From the NCBI GenBank assembly GCA_036565605.1, contig DATCXV010000022.1, positions 1 through 38,796 of the forward strand: DNA of 38,796 nt. Reading direction: 5' to 3'. Below the pieces are notes generated by a model, which saw only the letters and a program-made list of their open reading frames with translations, was not told where the DNA came from and made no database searches. The number at the start of each line of letters is the position of its first letter. Positions within the stretch are counted from its first letter, which is position 1. Source of the DNA: UBA6065 sp036565605. Its GTDB lineage: Bacteria; Patescibacteriota; Minisyncoccia; Phycocordibacterales; UBA6065. Below are positions 15,703 to 22,480 of this stretch, piece after piece. The position numbers and the translations under genes were made by a program.

Positions 15703-16680
15703 TTATGAAGCGAGCTTGAATCCGTTGATGACTTCTACTCCATCCAGAGGAGCAAGTTCGATTCGCGCTTTTTTATTGGGCGCGATTTGAAGCGAACTCA
15801 TGTATTGATGTTTCATGCTGAGTTCCATCAGCCCTTCATACATGAAGAATGCCCCGTATCCGTTAGATACGCTCTTGCTTGCAAGTGCCGGATAGCGCTT
15901 GCTCCACTCAGCATGGACCGCTTCCTCATGGAAGCATATCGAGAAAGCGGGACTCCAACCGACCATGAATGCCGGTAAGTCTATCTGCCATGTCCCGACT
16001 CGAGCTTGCTGGTCACGACTCAATTTCTTGAGCACGTTTCCTTGTTCTTGGCCGAAGAACACGAAAGCGAAGGAACCACTAAGCAAAGACAACCTGAATG
16101 GCTCCAGCTCATGGCGATCTCCTCCGAGAACCCACGCCCAATTTGAGTCACCGAGCCGTATCGATCGCTCAAAGGTCTTGGGAAGCTCAGCGAGCACAGC
16201 TTCATAAGCATCAATGTATGTTGTGAAAACGGGCCAATTCTCCTCATGGTTTCTAGCCGCCGGAAGCAATTCGAGCAGCTTTTCCTGCGGTATGCCCGAA
16301 CCAACAGTAAGTTCTAAGAGCTTGAGCGTCACCTCTGGTTCGAGCATGAGTATGGTGGCAGGAACTGTCTTCTCGAGCGGGATCGTCTCGCCGGAAATGA
16401 ACTGGTTCCTGTTGCAGAGAGCGGACTTGAGGTCGTTCGCCTCCTCATTTCTTCCTTCTCGCCGTAGCTGTGCGAGTAGGAGCATCATTGACCTCACAGA
16501 GCTATACCACTGATCCAGCTGACGCGCGGTTTCAGTTACGGAACCTGCACCCTTGGTCGCCCTTTCGAGGACGTACTCGAGGTTGAGATGGAATGTGCCA
16601 CGGCACATTCCAAACGCTTTGTTGCCTGCCAGTCGCATCGCGAGCGGCAGAGTTTCCCTGACTTCAGGCACTGTATTCAT
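15703..16680 (-). CDS. Hypothetical protein of unknown family
   Basis: A 325-residue, apparently soluble protein that I do not recognise. The first half is helical (long Leu/Arg/Glu-rich stretches, about 20-170). The second half has mixed aromatic segments such as SFAFVFFGQEQ and SICFHEEAVHAEW. No signal peptide, membrane segment, zinc site or nucleotide motif is evident. I chose ATG 16680 because GAGGG lies 6 bases before it; an in-frame ATG at 16707 adds 9 residues. Codon use (more CTC, GAG, AGG) looks somewhat different from its neighbours, which may mean recent transfer. It has its own terminator. Confidence 0.65.
   Translation of the reverse strand: MNTVPEVRETLPLAMRLAGNKAFGMCRGTFHLNLEYVLERATKGAGSVTETARQLDQWYSSVRSMMLLLAQLRREGRNEEANDLKSALCNRNQFISGETIPLEKTVPATILMLEPEVTLKLLELTVGSGIPQEKLLELLPAARNHEENWPVFTTYIDAYEAVLAELPKTFERSIRLGDSNWAWVLGGDRHELEPFRLSLLSGSFAFVFFGQEQGNVLKKLSRDQQARVGTWQIDLPAFMVGWSPAFSICFHEEAVHAEWSKRYPALASKSVSNGYGAFFMYEGLMELSMKHQYMSSLQIAPNKKARIELAPLDGVEVINGFKLAS
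16590..16611. repeat. Perfect 10-bp palindrome inside the hypothetical gene
   Basis: GGAATGTGCC and its reverse complement are separated by two bases, about 70-90 bases into the 15703-16680 gene. It could be an operator or a chance coding palindrome. Confidence 0.35.
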
Positions 16681-16812
16681 AAGATACCCTCTGAAGCGAC
16701 ATCTCATGGAGACATCGATCTGACATTGGAGCCGTTCTCGCGGAGAGCGACTAGACGTTAAAGAACACTTTCACCGTTGTGGCGAAAGTACGTCCGGAGC
16801 GAAGATTACTCC

Positions 16813-17340
16813 TTATTCCACGTTTGTAAACACTTCCTGCACTTCTTCGTTCGCTTCCAATTCTTCGACAAGCTTTTCAAGTATTTCCAGATCCGCGTCT
16901 TCAAGCGGCATAGTCGACGTGGGGATCCACGAAGTGCCTTCGCGTTTGAACGCCCATGATGCGCTGCCAGGGGTGGCCAGCTGGAAGCCGTGTTCCGACA
17001 AGATGTGCTTTACCTCTTGCGCTGCTTTGTTTTTGCTTGCGGTCAAAGCTTCGATCATCAATGCGCAGCCGCCGGGACCGTACGCTTCATAGGTGATCGA
17101 TTCCAAGGTTGCACCTGGCTCGCTGGCTTTCTTTACGGCACGCTCGATCACTTCGTTAGTGACGTCTTCGGATTTGGCACGCTCGATGAGTGCGCGCAGG
17201 GAAGGAGAGTTCCTGTCTCCTTTAACTTTCTGAGCTTCGGCAGAAATCAGCTTGGAATACTTCGAATACAATTTCGACTTAGCGCCGTCGGTCTTCGCCT
17301 TCTTATGTTTTATCTGTGACCATTTATTGTGTCCGGACAT
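16813..17340 (-). CDS. yebC: YebC/PmpR family protein, internally shortened
   Basis: A 175-residue protein; the family is usually 235-250. Domain I is complete (MSGHNKWSQIKHKKAKTD, then YGPGGCALMIE and NKAAQEVKHIL). After a SWAFKREG-like segment at about 125-132 the sequence passes almost directly to the end of the last domain (LEKLVEELEANEEVQEVFTNVE). About 60-65 residues corresponding to the middle domain are missing, with the frame intact. YebC proteins are described both as transcription regulators and as translation factors for difficult peptide sequences. Its stop-side neighbour gap is short and ruvB precedes it by 2 bases, so yebC-ruvB is not the order: ruvB lies upstream in transcription. 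Confidence 0.9.
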   Translation of the reverse strand: MSGHNKWSQIKHKKAKTDGAKSKLYSKYSKLISAEAQKVKGDRNSPSLRALIERAKSEDVTNEVIERAVKKASEPGATLESITYEAYGPGGCALMIEALTASKNKAAQEVKHILSEHGFQLATPGSASWAFKREGTSWIPTSTMPLEDADLEILEKLVEELEANEEVQEVFTNVE

Positions 17341-17342
17341 GG

Positions 17343-18383
17343 CTACAATCCTAGATCATTCTTTCTAATATTCAAATGCCCCCACGCTTTTTCTGTCGCT
17401 TTGCGGCCGCGCGGGGTGCGCTCGATAAGACCGAGCTGGAGCAGGTAGGGTTCGTGGACTTCTTCAACAGTCGCTTCTTCTTCAGCGAGCGATGCGGCCA
17501 AGGTATTCAATCCGACCGGGCCGCCTTTGAACTTGTCGATAAGAGTTTTCAGGAGCTCTCGATCCGATTGAGTAAGGCCCAAGTGATCTATGCCGAGCAT
17601 GGTAAGTGCGCGGTCGACGATTTCAGGCGTAACGCCAGTTTTTTCCACCTGGGCCAAGTCACGCACGCGTTTCAAGAGAAAGTTCGCGGTACGCGGTGTG
17701 AATCGGCTGCGTTCGGCGATCTTTTTTGACGACGCTGGATCGACTTCGAGCTTTAAGAGCTTTGCCGATCGGTGGATGATATCCTGAATTTCTTTCTCTG
17801 TATAAAATTCCAACTTGAACGTGCCACCCGAAAAACGCGAACGCAGCGGTGCAGACAGAAGAGCGATGCGCGTCGTTGCGGCAAGCAGAGTAAATGGCGG
17901 CAATTCTAACTGAATGGTGCGTGCCGACGGACCTTTGCCGATGACGATGTCGAGCGATCCCGACTCCATGGCAGGGTAGAGGACTTCTTCGATCGCTTTG
18001 TTCAGTCGATGAATCTCGTCGATGAACAACATATCGCCGGGCGACAGGTTAGTAAGGATCGACGCCAGGTCGCCGACTTTTTCGATAGCAGGGCCGCTTG
18101 TCACTTTCAATTGCGACGCGGTTTCTTTGGCGATAAGGTGCGCCAGGGTCGTTTTACCCAATCCGGGCGGTCCATAAAAAAGCATATGTTCTGGCGGATG
18201 TTTGCGTTCAGCGGCTGCACGCAAGAGGATCTTCAAATTTTCTTTAGTTCCTTTCTGTCCTACGTATTCATCCCAGGTTACGGGACGCAGGGTGGTATCC
18301 AAAAAGGTCTCGTCGCCAAAAGAGCCCTTGTTTTCGGCCTTTTTTTGCGTATCAGCTTCGTTCTGGCGAGACATACTTGACAT
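17343..18383 (-). CDS. ruvB: Holliday junction branch migration ATPase RuvB
   Basis: A 346-residue AAA+ ATPase of usual size. Walker A is GPPGLGKT at 71-78, Walker B FIDEIH at 120-125, and the arginine-finger region LRSRFSG is at about 183-189. A winged-helix C-terminal domain ends with TPRGRKATEKAWGHL. It drives branch migration with RuvA. Transcribed leftwards with yebC 2 bases downstream. ATG 18383 is used; ATG 18374 (three codons in) is possible, since a TAAAAT box ends 7 bases before it. Confidence 0.96.
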   Translation of the reverse strand: MSSMSRQNEADTQKKAENKGSFGDETFLDTTLRPVTWDEYVGQKGTKENLKILLRAAAERKHPPEHMLFYGPPGLGKTTLAHLIAKETASQLKVTSGPAIEKVGDLASILTNLSPGDMLFIDEIHRLNKAIEEVLYPAMESGSLDIVIGKGPSARTIQLELPPFTLLAATTRIALLSAPLRSRFSGGTFKLEFYTEKEIQDIIHRSAKLLKLEVDPASSKKIAERSRFTPRTANFLLKRVRDLAQVEKTGVTPEIVDRALTMLGIDHLGLTQSDRELLKTLIDKFKGGPVGLNTLAASLAEEEATVEEVHEPYLLQLGLIERTPRGRKATEKAWGHLNIRKNDLGL

Positions 18384-18405
18384 TTTAAATGCTTTGTGCT
18401 AGCAT
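18377..18405 (+). promoter_or_regulatory. Full promoter of the four-way-junction RNA
   Basis: A consensus TTGACA (18377-18382), a 17-base spacer and TAGCAT (18400-18405) on the plus strand. It overlaps the 5' end of the divergent ruvB gene. Transcription would start near 18411-18413. Confidence 0.8.
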
Positions 18406-18410
18406 ACCCA

Positions 18411-18656
18411 ATGAGAGTCGGTATTGAAACACCTGCCACATTATCTTCCAGGTCATAAATCTCTAAGCGATCAAACCTTTGGTTTGCTGGCTATCAATCC
18501 TGGGACGTTCTGGTTAGACGCCTTGTGCGTCTTTACTGGTGCTATCCCGCGACCTTAGCCTAGCTTTTGATGCACATCACAAAGTATCGCTTAGAGATTC
18601 ATGCTCTGGAATCTCTCGAAGGGCCTGCGATGTTATGTCGCGGGCCTTTCTCTTTT
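18411..18656 (+). ncRNA. Structured non-coding RNA with a four-way junction
   Basis: A roughly 245-base transcription unit with promoter and terminator and no good coding frame, apart from a possible 15-codon leaderless peptide (18411-18458). Base pairing read by eye: P1, 14 perfect pairs (18458-18471 with 18586-18599); P2 hairpin (18472-18477/18481-18486); P3 arm (18487-18493 with 18556-18563, one bulge) that carries hairpin P4 (18516-18521/18527-18532); P5 hairpin (18564-18571/18576-18584). Helices follow each other with at most one unpaired base, so P1, P2, P3 and P5 form a compact four-way junction. It lacks the signatures of SRP RNA, tmRNA and RNase P RNA. A divergent 6S RNA is not excluded. 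Confidence 0.75.
18619..18656 (+). terminator. Intrinsic terminator of the four-way-junction RNA
   Basis: A 12-pair stem (18619-18630 with 18638-18649, two wobble pairs) with a 7-base loop, followed by a T-rich tail TCTTTT on the plus strand. Confidence 0.85.
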
Positions 18657-18761
18657 CATTTCAATCCTTTTGCAATCGTACACCGCTTCTGTAGGCGCGC
18701 AAGGTCATTTTTTCAAGGGAGCACGGGCTTGCATGAGAGGCAAATACGTTTTCTGTCGTGA

Positions 18762-19148
18762 TTACGCCGCGCGCTTCGCTCCTGCGGCACCAGATTGCGT
18801 CTGCGAGTGCTCTATACGAGTGAGTTCTTGTTGGAATTTCGTGATCTCGTCCTTGTGTCTGTTGTGTTCAAGGTTTGCTTTGGCGAATTCCGCTTCTAGT
18901 TTACGCAATTCCGCCGTTTCTTTCGGGCCCAGGGCGTTCAGTGTACTTATTTCTTGTCGTAGTTTCGACAAAGCAATCTCGGCCTGATGCAGGGCCTCTT
19001 CTTTTTGCTTCAGTTCCATCTTATGACTTTCGATTTTCGCCTTAAGTACGCCAATCTCTTCTTGATCTTTGCGCATTTCTGCCTCCTCGTGGCTCATCTC
19101 GTTACGCAGTTCGTTCAAATGTCCCATCGCCACGTTCTTGTCTTGCAT
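18762..19148 (-). CDS. Coiled-coil protein downstream of pilB
   Basis: A 128-residue protein that is nearly all heptad-like helix (Glu/Lys/Leu/Gln-rich, about residues 10-115), with a short Ala/Gly/Lys tail. No signal or membrane segment. It starts 10 bases after the pilB stop on the same strand, so both are probably co-transcribed. It may be a structural or scaffolding partner of the pilus motor, but that is only context. No specific family is recognised. It is followed by about 100 bp without features before the RNA gene terminator. Confidence 0.65.
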   Translation of the reverse strand: MQDKNVAMGHLNELRNEMSHEEAEMRKDQEEIGVLKAKIESHKMELKQKEEALHQAEIALSKLRQEISTLNALGPKETAELRKLEAEFAKANLEHNRHKDEITKFQQELTRIEHSQTQSGAAGAKRAA

Positions 19149-19158
19149 GATTGTTTGA

Positions 19159-20835
19159 TTACTCTTCGATGCTAATAACGCGTTGAAGTTCTTCGATGGA
19201 CGTTACACCTTTCAATACTTTGATGACACCGTCCTGCGCCATCGACAGAAGTCCTTGTGTCGATGCGGCCTTTTCGATGTCAGCAGCATTGGCGCCGTAC
19301 TGCAAAGATTTATCAATATCCGGCGTGGTGACAATGCCTTCATAGATACCGACGCGACCCCTATATCCAGTGTTGTTACACTTTGCGCAGCCAACCGGCT
19401 CCCATGCCGACGCAGTGTCTGTGGGAATCTGCGTCTTGTCGACAATCAAAGCCAGGGTTTTGTCGACCATTTCTTTCTGTGCTCCCGAGAGGGTGACTTT
19501 CTTTTTGCATTCAGGGCAGAGTGTGCGTACCAGGCGCTGTGCTAGGGTCAGATTCACGGCCGACGAAATGATGCGCGGGTTTACGCCCAGATCGATCAGG
19601 CGAGGAAAAGAACCGGCTGCGCTGTTGGTGTGAAGGGTAGAGAAGACCAGGTGGCCAGTGAGCGCCGAGTCGACGGCAATAGCCGCCGTTTCGTTATCGC
19701 GGATTTCACCCACCATCATTACATCAGGATCCTGGCGCAGGGCAGAACGCAGGCCAAGCGCGAAGGTGTAATTCTTTTCAGGATTCACCTGGGTCTGCAC
19801 GATGCCGGGCAGGTGGTATTCGATCGGGTCCTCAATAGTAATGATTTTGACGTCCGGCGTATGGATCTTGCGGATAAAGGCATAAAGCGTTGTCGTTTTA
19901 CCAGAGCCAGTCGGACCGGTGGTCAGTATCATGCCGTTAGGTTTTGCGATCTCTTTCATGATCACAGCCAAAAGCTTTTCGGGGATGCCTAATGATTCCA
20001 AAGGAACCTGGATCGATTTCGGGTTAAGAAGACGAAGTACGATCGATTCGGCATACGCGCCGGGGAGGATCGACGTACGGATTTCGATATCAATATCATT
20101 CAGTTTCACCGAGAAGCGTCCGTCCTGAGCTTCCGATTTGATGTTGAGCTTCAGTCCCGACAAAAGTTTGATACGCGAAATGAGCAGTCCAAACGTTTCG
20201 GTGTCGAATTGGATGATATCGGTAAGAACACCGTCGAGGCGGTAGCGCAGACGCACGTACGATTCTTCTGGTTCGATATGGACGTCCGAGGCATTCATGG
20301 CCAGGGCGCCAGATAAAACGATTTCCAAGATCTTCGAAATACGAAAACCCTTTTTCAGTTTCAGGATTTCTTCGATGGCCGCCTTCACTTCAGGGATGGA
20401 ATGAAGTTTTTCCGTGAAGTCCTTGATATCTTCCGACGAAACGTCCAGTGCACCAGCTTTGGTTTCGGTGGCAAAGGTAAGGTCTGCATAGCGGGACCAG
20501 ACCTTTTCAAGCGATATCTGCGATGCGATGGCGACCGTCACGTCGTATCCTTTGGCTGTGATGCGATCAAGTGCGATTTTGGTTTTATCGTTTTGGGGCG
20601 AAAGGACGGCGACTTTAACGCGTTTGCCTACAAGCGAAAACGGTGCAATTTTTCCTTCTTTCGCTTCGGCCTCCGGAATCAGACGAAGAGCGTCCATGTT
20701 GATAGGAACGGGAGCGAGATCCACGTATTCCAAACCCTCGCGCGCGGCGACAATTTGCGCGACGTCTTCTTGTTCCTTTCTGCGGAACTCCTCAAGTTTT
20801 TTTTCCTGTCGGTCTTCGTCGAATGAAACAGACAT
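19159..20835 (-). CDS. pilB: Type IV pilus / type II secretion assembly ATPase PilB (GspE)
   Basis: A 558-residue motor ATPase. An N-terminal GspE_N-like domain (about 30-130) precedes the ATPase core. Walker A is GPTGSGKT at 307-314, the Asp box TIEDPIEY at 333-340, Walker B with MMVGEIRD at 373-380, and the His box HLVFSTLHTN at 395-404. A tetracysteine zinc site is formed by CPEC (440-443) and CAKC (483-486), typical of PilB/GspE extension ATPases. It powers pilus polymerisation at the inner membrane. It is apart from the pilMNO-like cluster at 35283-37732. Confidence 0.96.
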   Translation of the reverse strand: MSVSFDEDRQEKKLEEFRRKEQEDVAQIVAAREGLEYVDLAPVPINMDALRLIPEAEAKEGKIAPFSLVGKRVKVAVLSPQNDKTKIALDRITAKGYDVTVAIASQISLEKVWSRYADLTFATETKAGALDVSSEDIKDFTEKLHSIPEVKAAIEEILKLKKGFRISKILEIVLSGALAMNASDVHIEPEESYVRLRYRLDGVLTDIIQFDTETFGLLISRIKLLSGLKLNIKSEAQDGRFSVKLNDIDIEIRTSILPGAYAESIVLRLLNPKSIQVPLESLGIPEKLLAVIMKEIAKPNGMILTTGPTGSGKTTTLYAFIRKIHTPDVKIITIEDPIEYHLPGIVQTQVNPEKNYTFALGLRSALRQDPDVMMVGEIRDNETAAIAVDSALTGHLVFSTLHTNSAAGSFPRLIDLGVNPRIISSAVNLTLAQRLVRTLCPECKKKVTLSGAQKEMVDKTLALIVDKTQIPTDTASAWEPVGCAKCNNTGYRGRVGIYEGIVTTPDIDKSLQYGANAADIEKAASTQGLLSMAQDGVIKVLKGVTSIEELQRVISIEE

Positions 20836-20848
20836 GGCGTAAGTTTAC

Positions 20849-20959
20849 CACGCCCCTGGCACAGCCTCTCGAAAAGTCCGCGTCGGCCCTACTGGGCCGC
20901 GCTTCTCTCGGACTCGCGTCCTACGAGGAGGCTTTTCTCGAAGCTGTGCCAGGGGCGTG
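20849..20959. repeat. GC-rich element with 17-bp perfect terminal inverted repeats
   Basis: A 111-bp element between divergent pilB and tsaE. Its ends (20849-20865 and 20943-20959) are perfect 17-bp reverse complements. Inside are further hairpins: GAAAAG/CTTTTC continuing the long stem, AGTCCG/CGGACT, GGCCC/GGGCC, and GGAC/GTCC. The right arm ends inside the TGC of the tsaE extended -10 box. It resembles a MITE/REP-like palindromic element or a large cruciform. No second copy was seen in the window. Confidence 0.75.
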
Positions 20960-20966
20960 CTATTCT
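20958..20966 (+). promoter_or_regulatory. Extended -10 promoter of tsaE
   Basis: TGC followed by TATTCT (20961-20966), 6 bases before ATG 20973. The TG overlaps the end of the inverted-repeat element, so the element may control or supply this promoter. Confidence 0.55.
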
Positions 20967-20972
20967 GTCGGC

Positions 20973-21404
20973 ATGATTTCGAAGAGTGTTGAGGAAACAG
21001 GGAAGATCGCGCGGGGTATGGCCGCATCGCTGAAGGCGCAGTCAGCAAGCGCTACGGTTTTGGCACTTTCGGGGGATTTGGGCTCGGGTAAAACAACCTT
21101 CACAAAAGCCTTTGCCGCGGCGTACGGCGTACCGGAAGACGATATCACCAGTCCGACGTTCGTCATCATGAAAGGGTATGACGTTGATAAGAACGGGTTC
21201 AAGAAGCTTATACATATAGATGCGTACAGACTGGAAAAGCCGGAAGAAGCAGAGCAGATCGGCTGGAAAGCGTTAATTGCTGATCCAAACAACCTGATTC
21301 TGGTGGAATGGCCGGAAAAACTTGGTGATTTTCTTCCGAAAGCCGCGAAAAATATTTCATTTCGGTTTGTGGACGATGTCACGAGGCGTGTTGATTTTCA
21401 GTAA
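20973..21404 (+). CDS. tsaE: tRNA threonylcarbamoyladenosine biosynthesis ATPase TsaE
   Basis: A 143-residue P-loop protein. Walker A is SGDLGSGKTTF at about 33-43; SPTFVIMKGY (about 64-73) and HIDAYRL (about 86-92) are typical TsaE motifs, as is LILVEWPEKLG. TsaE works with TsaB and TsaD in t6A37 synthesis on ANN-decoding tRNAs. I chose ATG 20973 because the upstream part of the open frame is the inverted-repeat element and a -10 box ends 6 bases before. It is followed directly by the promoter of the rRNA-like RNA. Confidence 0.93.
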   Translation: MISKSVEETGKIARGMAASLKAQSASATVLALSGDLGSGKTTFTKAFAAAYGVPEDDITSPTFVIMKGYDVDKNGFKKLIHIDAYRLEKPEEAEQIGWKALIADPNNLILVEWPEKLGDFLPKAAKNISFRFVDDVTRRVDFQ

Positions 21405-21418
21405 GAACCTGCTAATCT
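21391..21418 (+). promoter_or_regulatory. Promoter of the rRNA-like RNA
   Basis: TTGATT (21391-21396), a 16-base spacer and TAATCT (21413-21418) preceded by TGC. It overlaps the end of tsaE. The predicted start is near 21424. Confidence 0.65.
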
Positions 21419-21423
21419 GCGCT

Positions 21424-21764
21424 TGGGCGCTCACAAAACCATCAGGATGAAGAACATCCGTGCGAGTAATACGTGGATACCAACTTGGCATGTTAGTAAT
21501 TTCGGACCAGTTGCGTCGAGGTGAATGCTGCTAAGAGGGTTCGCGGCCTATTAGCTAGTTGGCGGAACGGGGAACAAGTAGCGGCGAGCGAAAAACCTCC
21601 GTTTATCCGGGTTCACCCGGGCGGGTAATGGCCCACCAAGGCTATGATGGGTAGCTGATCTGAGAAATGGTCAGCCGAAAGATGGTTATTATATCAATGA
21701 TTGTGCCCACGGGGTCACGCTATCGATCAGAAATTCTAGATCAGTCGATGGTGTGGCCCCTTTT
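21424..21764 (+). ncRNA. RNA gene built of 16S- and 23S-like rRNA segments
   Basis: About 340 bases with promoter and terminator and no plausible protein. Blocks recalled from 16S rRNA occur in the right order: GCGAGTAATACGTGG (21462-21476, 16S region about 105-125), a stretch ending CCTATTAGCTAGTTGG (21547-21562, about 245-285) and the helix 12-13 region (21623-21676) with TAATGGCCCACC and GGTAGCTGATCTGAGA. The two latter blocks are separated by about 57 extra bases that contain a 16-base match to a 23S domain I motif (AGTAGCGGCGAGCGAA, 21577-21592). The 16S 5' end and everything after about position 330 are missing. It could be a functional rRNA-derived RNA, an rRNA pseudogene or an assembly chimera. 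Confidence 0.7.
21711..21764 (+). terminator. Long terminator hairpin of the rRNA-like RNA
   Basis: GGGG at 21711 pairs with CCCC ending at 21760; about 17 consecutive pairs including several G-T pairs, then TTTT. Longer than usual for a terminator. Confidence 0.8.
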
Positions 21765-21775
21765 ATGTTTTGTAA

Positions 21776-21801
21776 ATAAAAAGCCCGCCGGAAGGCGGGC
21801 T
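21776..21801 (-). terminator. Intrinsic terminator of def
   Basis: AGCCCGCC/GGCGGGCT perfect stem (21782-21789/21794-21801) with a 4-base loop; on the minus strand it is followed by a T run. It lies 6 bases after the def stop codon. Confidence 0.9.
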
Positions 21802-21807
21802 GTAATG

Positions 21808-22356
21808 TTACGTTTTGCCTGCGGCAACGAGTTTTTGAAACTCGCTTTCGACGACCAAGTCGCGAGAGTCGGTCCGATCGAGGAACACGATACCGTCGAG
21901 GTGATCGAGTTCATGCAGAAAAATTTTGGCTAGAAATCCGTCGAATTCCTTCTGATGCCATTGTCCATGGCGATCTAAGTATCCGGCGACGATCTCTTTG
22001 CTTCGGGGCACTTGTCCTCGTATGCCGGGAATGCTGAGACAGCCTTCCCATCCTTTGGGGGTCACATCGCTCCAAGTAATAAGGAGGGGGTTGATCATGG
22101 CGGTCGGCTCCATCACTGGCGCATACGGATAGCGGGCGCTCGGTCTGGAAGCCATTACGAAGATTCTGAGCGGCTGAAAGACCTGCGGAGCAGAGATGCC
22201 GACACCGTCGACTTTATTACAGGTAAAGATCATGTCGTCGATCAGTTCTTGAATTTTCGTATCGTGGACGATCGACTGGTCGACAAATCTGACTTCCGAT
22301 GCGCGTTCACGAAGTATTGATTCACCAAGCTGGGCGATAGGTAGCACCTTGGGCAT
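21808..22356 (-). CDS. def: Peptide deformylase
   Basis: A 182-residue metalloenzyme. The three family motifs are present: GVGISAPQ at 51-58 (usually GxGxAAPQ), EGCLS at 104-108 (metal ligand Cys106) and HELDH at 148-152 (metal-binding His and catalytic Glu). It removes the formyl group from nascent proteins. ATG 22356 is clear because AAAGGAG lies 6 bases upstream; this is one of the few strong Shine-Dalgarno sites here. It has its own promoter (22403-22431) with a roughly 40-base leader and its own terminator. Confidence 0.96.
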   Translation of the reverse strand: MPKVLPIAQLGESILRERASEVRFVDQSIVHDTKIQELIDDMIFTCNKVDGVGISAPQVFQPLRIFVMASRPSARYPYAPVMEPTAMINPLLITWSDVTPKGWEGCLSIPGIRGQVPRSKEIVAGYLDRHGQWHQKEFDGFLAKIFLHELDHLDGIVFLDRTDSRDLVVESEFQKLVAAGKT

Positions 22357-22402
22357 AAGTTCTCCTTTTGTTGATGGTTGAATGAGCGACTGAACTTTTT
22401 TC

Positions 22403-22431
22403 ACATTACATTTAAGGCAGAGTAGAGTCAA
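22403..22431 (-). promoter_or_regulatory. Full promoter of def
   Basis: On the minus strand TTGACT (22426-22431), a 17-base spacer and TAATGT (22403-22408), with TG directly before the -10. Predicted start about 40 bases before the def ATG. Confidence 0.7.
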
Positions 22432-22433
22432 AC

Positions 22434-22463
22434 AAAAAACCGACCGAGCGCAATGCGCGGGTC
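22434..22463 (-). terminator. Terminator-like hairpin before def
   Basis: On the minus strand GACC/GGTC and GCGC/GCGC pair with a small internal loop (22442-22463), followed by TTTTTT. It would end a transcript of the 22481-22714 frame, supporting that frame as expressed. Confidence 0.6.
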
Positions 22464-22480
22464 AGTTGTGAGACTTTAAT

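Noticed and set aside
18411..18656. Identity as SRP RNA, tmRNA or RNase P RNA
   Set aside because: No GGAAG-type SRP loop, no tRNA-like end or tag frame, and no RNase P conserved cores (such as GAAAGTCC) are seen. 6S RNA is not excluded but the junction and the 45-base leader fit poorly.
20823..20972. N-terminal extension of TsaE through the inverted-repeat element
   Set aside because: The 50 extra residues come from the palindrome and have no TsaE homology; the -10 box lies inside that stretch.
21424..21764. A complete 16S rRNA gene
   Set aside because: Only about 230 bases of 16S-like sequence are present, interrupted by an insert, and a terminator follows at once.
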